37,237 bases of DNA, taken from assembly GCA_030151255.1 (NCBI GenBank), contig JASLED010000075.1:1-37237 (forward strand). Direction: 5' to 3'. Each line of letters starts with the position of its first letter. The first letter of the stretch is position 1. Shown one piece after another: positions 16,301 to 23,690 of this stretch. A model generated the notes under the pieces. The model had not been told where the DNA came from. It saw nothing but the letters and a program-made list of their open reading frames with translations, and made no database searches. This stretch comes from Flavobacterium sp. (GTDB lineage: Bacteria; Bacteroidota; Bacteroidia; Flavobacteriales; Flavobacteriaceae). Both the position numbers and the translations under genes were made by a program.

Positions 16301-18957
16301 TTACTACTCTTTTCTAATATTTTAGCACCTGCTGCATTTTTTACTATAATTTCAAAACTACGATTTCCCAAAAACGAAGCAGTAAACATACCTTGAATTG
16401 TATTTCCCATACTTCCACTCAAAAAACCATTGATATTTGCATGGTCAAATTCAAATCGGATATAAGATGTTTTTCCTGCTGGCACTTCTTGCCCATAACT
16501 CATTTCTACATAACCTTTATAAGATGCAATTCCTCCAGCTATACCCGGATGTGACCTTAATGTAGCATAACTATCAATATTTCCGTCCAAAATTACATCT
16601 ACATCATCTGCATTTCGCGCATCTACAATTGTTATAGCACAAACCGATTCTATAAAAGGTGTGGTTGTACGAGGTGGACTACAAATATTTCCTACTCGCT
16701 GCACTTCGTAAATTTTTACAGAAGGAGAAACAACATTTGAACTTAAAAGTGATTTAACAACAACATCTACCTGATCAAATACCTTGGTTGTTTTATAGAT
16801 AAATGTTTTAGCATCTGAAGTTTTTAAAAGAGTTAGTGCATTTGCATAACTATTTAACCCTTGTTTTAAGGTAAACGATTCTTGCTGTATACCTGCCAAA
16901 TAGGTAATAATTTCGTATCTACTAAAAAAATCATTTTCTGAAATATTTTCTGGATTTACAGCCATTTTGATACGAAGCTCACTTTTTTGTTCTGAATGAG
17001 ATGAAAAAAAGATATTTTGACGGATGGATGTATTTTTAGAAAATTCTGAGTTTTTTATTTCAGAAAAGAATGAACTATACGGACTTATTGCATAATAAGG
17101 ATTATTTACACTCACAAATAAACTTGATGCTAATCCATCTGTTGAAAAGGCTGTAAACTGCGGTGCATAACATACATTTGTTCCTATTTCTTGACACATT
17201 GTATACACTTTCAACAAACGATAAATATCGCCAATTACCGTTCCTCTATTGCTAATTTGAATACTTCTATACGCTGTGGCAGGTTTTACATCTAAATAAT
17301 ATCGTCCTTTATCATCCTGAACAACTCGAACACTTCCTAAACCTACACCTTGAGCATTGGCAAAACCATTATTGCTACTTCGTTTAAATACTTCAACATT
17401 ATTACTATCAAATGCAGCAACATCTATTATATGAGATGAAAGCAATGCACTTGAAAAAGAAGCATATTTATCGCCACCCAACAAGGTTTTTAGAATATCT
17501 TCTTCTAACGAAATACGGATGTATGAACTTCGATTGGCTGCTACATTTTGAGGATAACTTAATCTAATTTTACCACTATTGACATCGGTGGAACCACTTG
17601 CTAATAAGCTAGCAAAACTTTCATTATTACCATTGGTAGCATTGTGAGGAAAATCGGCATTGGTAAAACTTATTACATTAGTTGCACATACACTATTTTC
17701 TAACGGCTGAGGTGTGCTATCTGGAATTATTACATTTGGATTACTACAGCCCGCAGCATTGTCATATCTACGTATATCATAAATATTAATTCCTTTATCT
17801 AACAAAGATACACTAACCGCCTTTTCTGTTTTAATTTCTACTTTATCATATGCAACGCCAGGTGCAAAAGTTAGATTCATTGTTTGATTTGAACCCAAAA
17901 GCCCGAGTAAATCAGTTCCATTTAATAAACCACCAGATAATTTACGCGAATAAACTAAACTAGATCCTTGGTAAGCATTAACTATTAATTCGCCTAATAG
18001 ACTAACATTTAAAACAGATCCAGGAGCTCCTACTTTTATCGTAAAATTACTAGTTGGAGAAGATAAACTTGAAAAATAAAAATACTGAGATATTGTTGCT
18101 CCTAAACTCAAATTTAGAGATCCTTTGTCTTTCAATACAGAAAATGTTGCAACATCATCATCTATTGCGTTATTTAAATTTTGATTATTAACTGTTGCAA
18201 CATCAAGCGTTAGCCCTCCTCCTCCATCAAAAGAAGTAGCTATAGGCAAACCACAATTATTACTTATATTTTCTTCATAGGTAAAAACATTGTATACATC
18301 AATATTCTTAACAACATCTCCTCCAATTAAACTACTATTAATAAATGTTTTTATATATACACGATTATACTCTTTAGTAGGTGTAAGTGCTATATATGTA
18401 TATCCATTCTTATCCTTTACAACTTTTACGATACCTGAATCAGGTACTAATTTATTTTTACTTTCTGCTTTTAATACCGATGTACTTCCATTTCTAGCCT
18501 CAATAGTAAATTCTAAATTCCCAACAAGAATTGCTCCTACTACATTTGATAAAAGATCTCCTAAAGATCCACCTAATAAAGCACTTAATATTTTATCATC
18601 AGCATCCATTCGAATATAGGATGTCTGATTTACTTTTAGCTTTGTGGTAAATTCTATTTCTAATTCACTACCATAACTTCCAATTGATAGTAATCCTCCA
18701 GCACTAGCTGTCAAACGAGCATAATCCTGATTATTTCCGTTAATAGCATTATTTTTATTTTCAACACTAGATTTATAACATTTGTCTAAATTCAAGAAAC
18801 CACAACCATACGTAATGTTGTCCGTTGATGAACTTCTTATTATAGTAGCATACTTTTTGGTTTGTGCAAAAACCTGAGTAAAACCCAATAAAAACACTAT
18901 TACACAAACTGTAATTGATAAAAATTTCAGTAAAAAGTGTTTTTTATTTTTAGGCAT
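13321..18957 (-). CDS. Giant secreted multi-module protein (putative adhesin)
   Basis: 1878 residues from the ATG at 18957 (a TTG 42 nt upstream is also possible, but its extra 14 residues precede the signal peptide). The signal peptide ends near LGFTQVFAQ. Seven to eight related modules of ~170-190 residues follow. Each opens with a signature like NNAINGNNQDYARL, NNAIDDDVATFSVL or SNAIDGKYDTFSVL and continues as a beta sandwich ending near YxxVxVxxY..C. Approximate starts are residues 68, 263, 436, 620, 787, 981, 1455 and 1624. About 1130-1215 is a DUF11-like domain (GGEEVEYTIHVRNDGNNPVN), followed by an Ig/PKD-like segment (TYVYTIVATNTSGC). No T9SS C-terminal domain is recognisable; the end is KSNLNIKQKIKVKN. 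The DGN..T signature recalls discoidin-like carbohydrate-binding folds, but that is inference. It is the first gene of the secreted operon. Confidence 0.85.
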   Translation of the reverse strand: MPKNKKHFLLKFLSITVCVIVFLLGFTQVFAQTKKYATIIRSSSTDNITYGCGFLNLDKCYKSSVENKNNAINGNNQDYARLTASAGGLLSIGSYGSELEIEFTTKLKVNQTSYIRMDADDKILSALLGGSLGDLLSNVVGAILVGNLEFTIEARNGSTSVLKAESKNKLVPDSGIVKVVKDKNGYTYIALTPTKEYNRVYIKTFINSSLIGGDVVKNIDVYNVFTYEENISNNCGLPIATSFDGGGGLTLDVATVNNQNLNNAIDDDVATFSVLKDKGSLNLSLGATISQYFYFSSLSSPTSNFTIKVGAPGSVLNVSLLGELIVNAYQGSSLVYSRKLSGGLLNGTDLLGLLGSNQTMNLTFAPGVAYDKVEIKTEKAVSVSLLDKGINIYDIRRYDNAAGCSNPNVIIPDSTPQPLENSVCATNVISFTNADFPHNATNGNNESFASLLASGSTDVNSGKIRLSYPQNVAANRSSYIRISLEEDILKTLLGGDKYASFSSALLSSHIIDVAAFDSNNVEVFKRSSNNGFANAQGVGLGSVRVVQDDKGRYYLDVKPATAYRSIQISNRGTVIGDIYRLLKVYTMCQEIGTNVCYAPQFTAFSTDGLASSLFVSVNNPYYAISPYSSFFSEIKNSEFSKNTSIRQNIFFSSHSEQKSELRIKMAVNPENISENDFFSRYEIITYLAGIQQESFTLKQGLNSYANALTLLKTSDAKTFIYKTTKVFDQVDVVVKSLLSSNVVSPSVKIYEVQRVGNICSPPRTTTPFIESVCAITIVDARNADDVDVILDGNIDSYATLRSHPGIAGGIASYKGYVEMSYGQEVPAGKTSYIRFEFDHANINGFLSGSMGNTIQGMFTASFLGNRSFEIIVKNAAGAKILEKSSKTIGSNPISNDVRVVIDRLGRTYLAVTPQSNYQSIGITTITESAAGFFSNIDTAKVYSMCYVDSNNPCMDAFVTSYELNGLALNTTNLNGAGVKNPQRAIDNITTNYSEIKTGTLLFTGSVKQFIYFNEPSKPEDNATIKFKIQGGTINTNLLGAIEIKAYLGETVVKTQTLENGIINGVNVTQLLTNNQLVELPFIPGVSYDRISVGLKAVAAVSNTTLQLYSVERECRSLVPNQTLISWISYNVNGNKETTTVRGGEEVEYTIHVRNDGNNPVNNLQVEDKLPQGIAYKSATTGSVSEGTYRTNYAGTINPGEVKTFALKVDVDNNLNNVVEIKNVAFTTANETNEVYGTHAPVSNSNPTQPNTARALGVSLFVENDCDLDRALIISTITDGKICRGSSIKLEANIIADSYLWYLNGDQLGEVGQSITVDRVGTYSMIYVKNNCNSPMSDVFVVSEKPVPLINITGSTAILVKENQTIIWPTFSAGSPNTTITVLNAEGNIVTPLPGSLPNVGTYVYTIVATNTSGCTTSIPIKITVFDTSACPPMLEKTYATQQVVRNVLLGSVTNPSNAIDGKYDTFSVLNATLGAARQDLLFANVVAAGTPVSVKIGKNPAVLGLVDGLTIVGLDENNNEIGSSVSIVASLANLLMSNNTFEFTFIPTANGSVKAYKGVRVVQSAVLNLGGGTNLYGAYYQKNVTQYSANYCNAIGAGISKSVLDVFAGASTTVANVATVLASVENPWNCVKEDNTFTTMHRIAGVLSTANLTVVFKQQAMLGDELHIVIEKGANDLLSLDLIKGFKIQRYLDNQPVGSALDETSNLLSLALLGLGNNVQFKIIVAPYDQPYDRVTISCNNVLSILGENIKIYQVKLAPKIDLGIDINRQALLKCKDGVLVLKQVDVCTSYDLFKTQVGGIPLSSLTANEYKLPNDLESITVETNEGNRVVTKKYRIIYIETKRNGCVVGERQAIYLDLKNCLIKSNLNIKQKIKVKN

Positions 18958-19797
18958 GTATAAAACTTTTATTTTGTATTTGTACCAATTTTTAGGCAAT
19001 ATTATAGCTGTTCGGTAAAATGTAATCTCTCTACCAAATTTGTTTTTTTAACAAGTAATATATTCTAGTGTTTTATTATTGGTTAGTCATTATATCTATT
19101 TATGAAAGTATAAAAATTTATTACGGATATAATTTATTGTGTTTATTTCCAATTCAATTCAAAAAACAAATAATGTCATTTTTTGTCATTGTAATTAAAT
19201 TTAATTCAAAATAACTATTTTCAATTTATTACACTTTTTTTTCAAAAAAATAGATTAGATTATTTTTAATTTAATTATTTAACACATATAAACTTTATAT
19301 TACCAAAAATATAAAAAACTTTAACACACAAACTATCGATTGATATTTTTATTAAATAAATTTATTTACATCTATTTTTTAATCACATTTACATAAAATA
19401 CAATTAAATTTAACATTTTAAACATTGATATCATTATCAAAAACAAAGCTGTTTAACTAAAGAATAATCAAACAAAACAGAACAAAAACGATACTTAATA
19501 AACAAAAAACAATAAAAAATTAACAATTCGCATTATTATTCAAAAACCACAAGAATCCTTATTTTTGAATATTCAATATTTTAAAACACAAATACTTTAA
19601 CTATTCTGTAAGAATAATTACACTTAAAGCACATTTATTCACAATAAAAAACATAATTTAACTTTTAAAAATACAGCAATTGAAAAACAAATACTTTTAT
19701 ACTTAGCATAAAAAATAAACTTATTAATACAGTAATTATCATAGATTTTATTTCTATAATTAATATCTTTGGTGAATTATAAAATTTTTAATAAAAA
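18958..19797. other. ~840-bp AT-rich intergenic region between divergent operons
   Basis: No coding frame of note on either strand. It is very AT-rich with runs of A and T. It holds candidate promoter elements (TATTTTTG at 19560-19567 and TATCTTTG at 19764-19771, plus strand) and a dyad TTGATA-TCAT-TATCAA at 19435-19450, which loosely resembles a Fur-type box with one base missing. It is the likely regulatory region for the giant-protein operon and the SDR gene. Confidence 0.5.
19764..19771 (+). promoter_or_regulatory. Candidate -7 promoter element of the SDR gene
   Basis: TATCTTTG matches TAnnTTTG, 26 bp before the ATG at 19798. Confidence 0.5.
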
Positions 19798-20523
19798 ATG
19801 GATGCTAAAAACTTTTTAATTTATGGCATTAGTAAAGGACTTGGTAGAGCAATTGCACTAAATATACCCACACCAAATGATTACGTTTTTGGAATATCGA
19901 GAACAAAACCTGATTATTTAGATGATTCAATAAAAAATATACATTGGATTTCTGCTGATTTATCAAATCCTATTCAAGCTACAAACACAATAAAACAACA
20001 TATTAACCATCAACCAATTGATTGCCTGATTTACAACGTAGGTATTTGGGAAAACAATGCCTTTTCTGAGCATTATAATTTTGAAACAAATTCTCCTGAA
20101 GAAATAGAAGCTATTGTAAATACAAATATTACTTCGTGTATTTTAGCTATTCAATCTTTTTTAGACAATTTAAAAAGCTCAAAAAATGCCAAAATAATTT
20201 TGATTGGGTCTACTTGGGGATTAGATAATCACAAAGGAATGGAAGTAACTTTTTCTGCAACAAAATTTGCTTTAAGAGGTATTGTACATGCGCTTCGCGA
20301 AAATCTAAGGCAATATAATATCAGTATATCTATCTTAAATTTAGGTTATTTAGCAACAGAATTTGAAAGTGATGTACCTACCGAGGAAGTAATAAAACAA
20401 ACAAATGCAAGTTTAATACCGCTACAAGATGTTTTAGCAGCTATTCGGTTTATACTTTGCACCTCAGCCGCTAGTTGCGTAAAAGAAATTACCATGCCCG
20501 CTATGAAAGACAATAATATTTAA
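19798..20523 (+). CDS. SDR-family protein lacking the catalytic tyrosine
   Basis: 241 residues. It begins with the nucleotide-binding loop YGISKGLGRAIA (Gly10, Gly14, Gly16), then LIYNVGIWENN (in place of the usual NNAG). The strand carrying the catalytic Ser138 (IILIGSTWG) is present. The YxxxK motif reads FSATK, so the tyrosine is Phe152 while Lys156 is kept, and the usual PG after strand 6 is NLGYLATE. Tyr is the catalytic acid/base of classical SDR enzymes, so this product is either not a dehydrogenase, uses another residue, or acts by binding. Length is typical for a classical SDR. It stands alone between an ~840-bp gap and a strong terminator. Confidence 0.85.
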   Translation: MDAKNFLIYGISKGLGRAIALNIPTPNDYVFGISRTKPDYLDDSIKNIHWISADLSNPIQATNTIKQHINHQPIDCLIYNVGIWENNAFSEHYNFETNSPEEIEAIVNTNITSCILAIQSFLDNLKSSKNAKIILIGSTWGLDNHKGMEVTFSATKFALRGIVHALRENLRQYNISISILNLGYLATEFESDVPTEEVIKQTNASLIPLQDVLAAIRFILCTSAASCVKEITMPAMKDNNI

Positions 20524-20555
20524 GCATTTTGGCATAGCAATATAAAAACAAGGTT

Positions 20556-20607
20556 CAATAAAAAAATCCTTCAATAGTTGTACAACTATTGAAGGATTTT
20601 TTTATTG
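20556..20607. terminator. Bidirectional terminator, perfect 52-nt palindrome
   Basis: Both arms (20556-20581 and 20582-20607) are exactly complementary over 26 bp: CAATAAAAAAATCCTTCAAT and onward, centred on TTGT|ACAA, with A/T tracts at both bases. It sits between the convergent SDR and lipoprotein genes. Confidence 0.85.
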
Positions 20608-20628
20608 AATACTTTTCAAAAACTAATT

Positions 20629-21636
20629 CTATTGCATTAGTAACGTTCCGAATGGTAAAATTGATTTTCTAAAGGTTAGATTTGTATACAATTCTTTTGC
20701 AAAAACAATGTTTTGTAAATTAATTGTGTGCAACAGTTTTCGTTCACCACCTTCTGCCGGATTTGTCCATCGTGTAGTAATTACAATATTTCCAACTGTA
20801 GCTGTCCATTTCTCAACCATTTTATTTGGTGTAATACTTCCTGGAATATCACCATCATTATCACAAACTTCCATTAAATTAATTCCTGCTCTTGCATATT
20901 GTTTAAATACCAAAGTTCGTGTTTCTGATAATGGTATAATTTTTTCGCCATCTGTTGTAGGTAAATCCTCAATAGATAAATTCAACAACATTGCCTCTTT
21001 ATCTGAAAGCGAAATAAAATTAGCTTTACAGCTATTTATAGCTTTATATGTTCCGTCATTATTCAAAAAAGTAAAACCTAAAGTATTAGCGCTATAATTA
21101 TTTGTTCCGTAATTCATACGATCATATTTAATATTAGTATTTCCTTCTTGAAAACTAACATTAAACAACATAAAATTGTACTGATATGTTAAACTCACAC
21201 TGTGGTTAGCGTTTACTTCTGTATTATCTGTATTCTTAATTGCTACTGTACGTTGAGTTCTTAATGTTGCTCCTGGCGAAGCAAAAATTTCTTGAGTTAC
21301 TGTAGGAAATGCTGGCGCTGGAAAATTACAAATAGAACTAGCCGTTACCTTATCAGAATATTTTCTATACATTAATCGAGTGCTTGTACCATCAATTTCT
21401 ACATCAACCGTTTGCACTGTTTCATCACGCATAATATCATCCATATTCGCAATTAAGATTAATGCTTCTGTATTCTGAATTTTGTGAAAAACCTTAGCTC
21501 CTTCGCCTGTAGACGAACAACGATCTACCGTTGTAGTTTTAGAAAAGTCAATTTCATTATAGGTAAGCTTGCCATCGTTGCAAGAACTCATAGTAAATAA
21601 CAAAACAGCTGCCGCTATTGTATAAACTCTTTTCAT
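20629..21636 (-). CDS. Hypothetical lipoprotein
   Basis: 335 residues with a lipoprotein signal: MKRVYTIAAAVLLFTMSSC, with Cys19 as the lipidation site (lipobox-like MSSC). The mature part has several cysteines (SSICNFPA, SCKANF, EVCDNDGDIPG), long beta-strand stretches and no motif I recognise. The C-terminus LPFGTLLMQ is hydrophobic. A strong TAnnTTTG promoter lies just upstream at 21659-21666. It shares a divergent promoter region with the sugar transporter, but a functional link is not shown. Confidence 0.7.
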   Translation of the reverse strand: MKRVYTIAAAVLLFTMSSCNDGKLTYNEIDFSKTTTVDRCSSTGEGAKVFHKIQNTEALILIANMDDIMRDETVQTVDVEIDGTSTRLMYRKYSDKVTASSICNFPAPAFPTVTQEIFASPGATLRTQRTVAIKNTDNTEVNANHSVSLTYQYNFMLFNVSFQEGNTNIKYDRMNYGTNNYSANTLGFTFLNNDGTYKAINSCKANFISLSDKEAMLLNLSIEDLPTTDGEKIIPLSETRTLVFKQYARAGINLMEVCDNDGDIPGSITPNKMVEKWTATVGNIVITTRWTNPAEGGERKLLHTINLQNIVFAKELYTNLTFRKSILPFGTLLMQ

Positions 21637-21658
21637 AAAAAAATATTTATCAAGTGTA

Positions 21659-21666
21659 CAAAAATA
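21659..21666 (-). promoter_or_regulatory. Candidate -7 promoter element of the lipoprotein gene
   Basis: The minus strand reads TATTTTTG, an exact TAnnTTTG match 23 bp before the start codon at 21636. Confidence 0.5.
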
Positions 21667-21717
21667 CTTTTTTTATTGTAATTAGTAGCATTTATCAACA
21701 GATATAGGTTATTTAAT

Positions 21718-21725
21718 TATCTTTG
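21718..21725 (+). promoter_or_regulatory. Candidate -7 promoter element of the sugar MFS gene
   Basis: TATCTTTG matches TAnnTTTG, 37 bp before the ATG at 21763. Confidence 0.5.
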
Positions 21726-21762
21726 AAAGAGTTAAATATAACTTAAAAACAATATTCTAAAT

Positions 21763-23520
21763 ATGAGCCAATCAGCCATAAAAACGAATTACTCAGCATT
21801 ATACATTTTAGTAACCGTATTTTTCTTTTGGGGATTTTTTGCAGCAGGCAACAGTATTTTTATTCCTTTTTGTAAAGCATTTTTCGATTTAGATCAATTT
21901 CAATCTCAATTAATCGATTTTTCTTTTTACACTGCTTATTATTTAGGAGCGCTGCTTCTCTTTATTATTAGTTCTTGGAAGCGAAAAGACATTGTTGAAG
22001 GATGGGGATATAAACGTTCTATTGTTTACGGATTGTTATTTTCTGCATTTGGGGCAGCTGCCATGATTGTTGCGGTACAAGTTAGCGTATATGTTGCCTT
22101 ATTGGTTGGATTGTTTATTGTTGCCTTAGGGTTTTCGCTACAACAAATTGCTGCCAATCCGTTTGCTATTTCACTTGGTGATCCAAAAACAGGAACAAGT
22201 AGAGTGAGTTTAGGAGGAGGTATCAATTCGCTTGGAGCAACAATTGGTCCGTTATTAATGGCTTATGCTCTTTACGGAAGTACAAAAACATTAACAGACG
22301 ATCAAATTCAGCATTTGAGTTTAGATAAAATGACTGTTTTATATTGTGCCGTTGGAGGATTATTTTTATTGGCCGCTGCAATGTTTTTCTTCTCTAAAAA
22401 AATTCCTGATGGAAGATCGATAGAAGAAATAAAGCCAGCCAAAAAAGCAATCGGTATGTTGGTAACAATGACAATTTTGTTGATGATTGTATTTATTCCT
22501 GTTTTTAATTCATACAGAAGCACCGAATATTTGAACATTGTAAATCAGCAAAAAGAACAACAAGAGCTTTTAATTGCTTTAGATCAAGAAATTGATCCAA
22601 CAAACAAATCAATTATTGAAATAAAAATAAGTACACTAAACAAAACGATTCACGAACAACTAACTCCAATAGAAAATAAGCGAATAACGCTTTTAGGTAT
22701 AGCATTAATCGTTATTATTGGATGTATTAGCTATGCTTTTATAAGCAGTAAAAGAAATAAAAAAGATTGGGGCGCAATGCAATACCCACAGTTGTTACTA
22801 GGCATGCTAGCTATCTTTGCCTACGTTGGTGTTGAAGTTGGAATTGGAAGCAACTTGGGAGAACTTTTAAAGCTAGAAGAATTTGGCGCTTTACAATCGG
22901 TAGAAATTGCACCATATCTTTCAATGTATTGGGGAAGCTTAATGATTGGTCGTTGGGCTGGTGCTGTAAGTGTATTTCAGCTAAGCAAAACAAAGGAAAT
23001 TTTAGCCTTAATCATCGTTCCGTTTTTTGCATACGGAATTATTATGGGAGCCAATTATTTTGCGGGCAACGAAATAGATCACCTATTCTATTATAGTATT
23101 TGTATTGCTCTTCAGATTGTATTTTCATTTTGGAGTAAAAACAAATCGGCAAGAACAATGATTCTTTTTAGTTTATTTGGTTTTCTAGCTATGCTTGTTG
23201 GTTTATTTTCTACCGGAATGATTGCAATATATGCTTTTTTGGCAGGCGGATTAGCTTGTAGCGTATTATGGCCAGCAATTTTCAATATGGCTATTATTGG
23301 ACTTGGAAAATATACTGCACAAGGATCTTCTTTTTTAATTATGATGATTTTGGGCGGAGGAATCCTCCCTCCTATTCAAGGTAAATTGGCAGATATTATA
23401 GGTATTCATCAATCCTATATTTTAAACCTTATTTGCTTTGGTTATTTACTTGCTTTTGGACTAATTGTAAAACAAGTTTTGAAAAAGCAAAACATTGCTA
23501 TTGATGACCTAAACGATTAA
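21763..23520 (+). CDS. Sugar MFS transporter (FucP/GluP-like) with central insertion
   Basis: 585 residues; most FucP/GluP glucose-galactose or fucose permeases are about 410-440. The N-terminal half is typical: FFFWGFFAAGNSIFIPFCKAF, SFYTAYYLGALLLF, ALGFSLQQIAANPFAISLGD, SRVSLGGGINSLGATIGPLL. The C-terminal half has GVEVGIGSNLGELL, YWGSLMIGRWAGA and ILGGGILPPIQGKLAD. Between the halves, about 229-335, lie two extra hydrophobic segments flanking ~60 charged residues (NIVNQQKEQQELLIALDQEI...) likely to form a coiled coil. Sugar specificity cannot be told. It lies alone, divergent from the lipoprotein gene. Confidence 0.88.
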   Translation: MSQSAIKTNYSALYILVTVFFFWGFFAAGNSIFIPFCKAFFDLDQFQSQLIDFSFYTAYYLGALLLFIISSWKRKDIVEGWGYKRSIVYGLLFSAFGAAAMIVAVQVSVYVALLVGLFIVALGFSLQQIAANPFAISLGDPKTGTSRVSLGGGINSLGATIGPLLMAYALYGSTKTLTDDQIQHLSLDKMTVLYCAVGGLFLLAAAMFFFSKKIPDGRSIEEIKPAKKAIGMLVTMTILLMIVFIPVFNSYRSTEYLNIVNQQKEQQELLIALDQEIDPTNKSIIEIKISTLNKTIHEQLTPIENKRITLLGIALIVIIGCISYAFISSKRNKKDWGAMQYPQLLLGMLAIFAYVGVEVGIGSNLGELLKLEEFGALQSVEIAPYLSMYWGSLMIGRWAGAVSVFQLSKTKEILALIIVPFFAYGIIMGANYFAGNEIDHLFYYSICIALQIVFSFWSKNKSARTMILFSLFGFLAMLVGLFSTGMIAIYAFLAGGLACSVLWPAIFNMAIIGLGKYTAQGSSFLIMMILGGGILPPIQGKLADIIGIHQSYILNLICFGYLLAFGLIVKQVLKKQNIAIDDLND

Positions 23521-23601
23521 TAAGTCAATTACATATTCATATCGTACAAAAAAAGAATATTTAACTTCAACAACCTTTGGCTTTATATTTTTTGTTTTTA
23601 G

Positions 23602-23609
23602 TACATTTG
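23602..23609 (+). promoter_or_regulatory. Candidate promoter of the cysteine desulfurase
   Basis: TACATTTG matches the -7 consensus. A TTTG at 23576-23579 lies 22 nt before it and may serve as the -33 element. The transcript would start near 23615 and include the hairpin at 23647-23671. Confidence 0.5.
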
Positions 23610-23646
23610 TCACACGGCCACAAATAATGAATTAAAATTAATTAAC

Positions 23647-23671
23647 TGTAAGCACCCAATACATGCTTACA
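23647..23671 (+). promoter_or_regulatory. Hairpin or dyad in the leader of the cysteine desulfurase
   Basis: TGTAAGCA and TGCTTACA form a perfect 8-bp inverted repeat with a 9-nt loop, ending 19 nt before the ATG at 23691. It may be an RNA hairpin near the start or a repressor operator. Confidence 0.4.
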
Positions 23672-23690
23672 TCAAGTATTTTTTAACAAA

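Noticed and set aside
13976..18619. Plus-strand frames opposite the giant gene (up to ~109 codons)
   Set aside because: No start context or family likeness; antisense frames are expected opposite a long gene with this codon bias.
18957..18999. TTG start giving a 14-residue longer giant protein
   Set aside because: It would place a hydrophilic stretch before the signal peptide; the ATG at 18957 opens a normal signal sequence.
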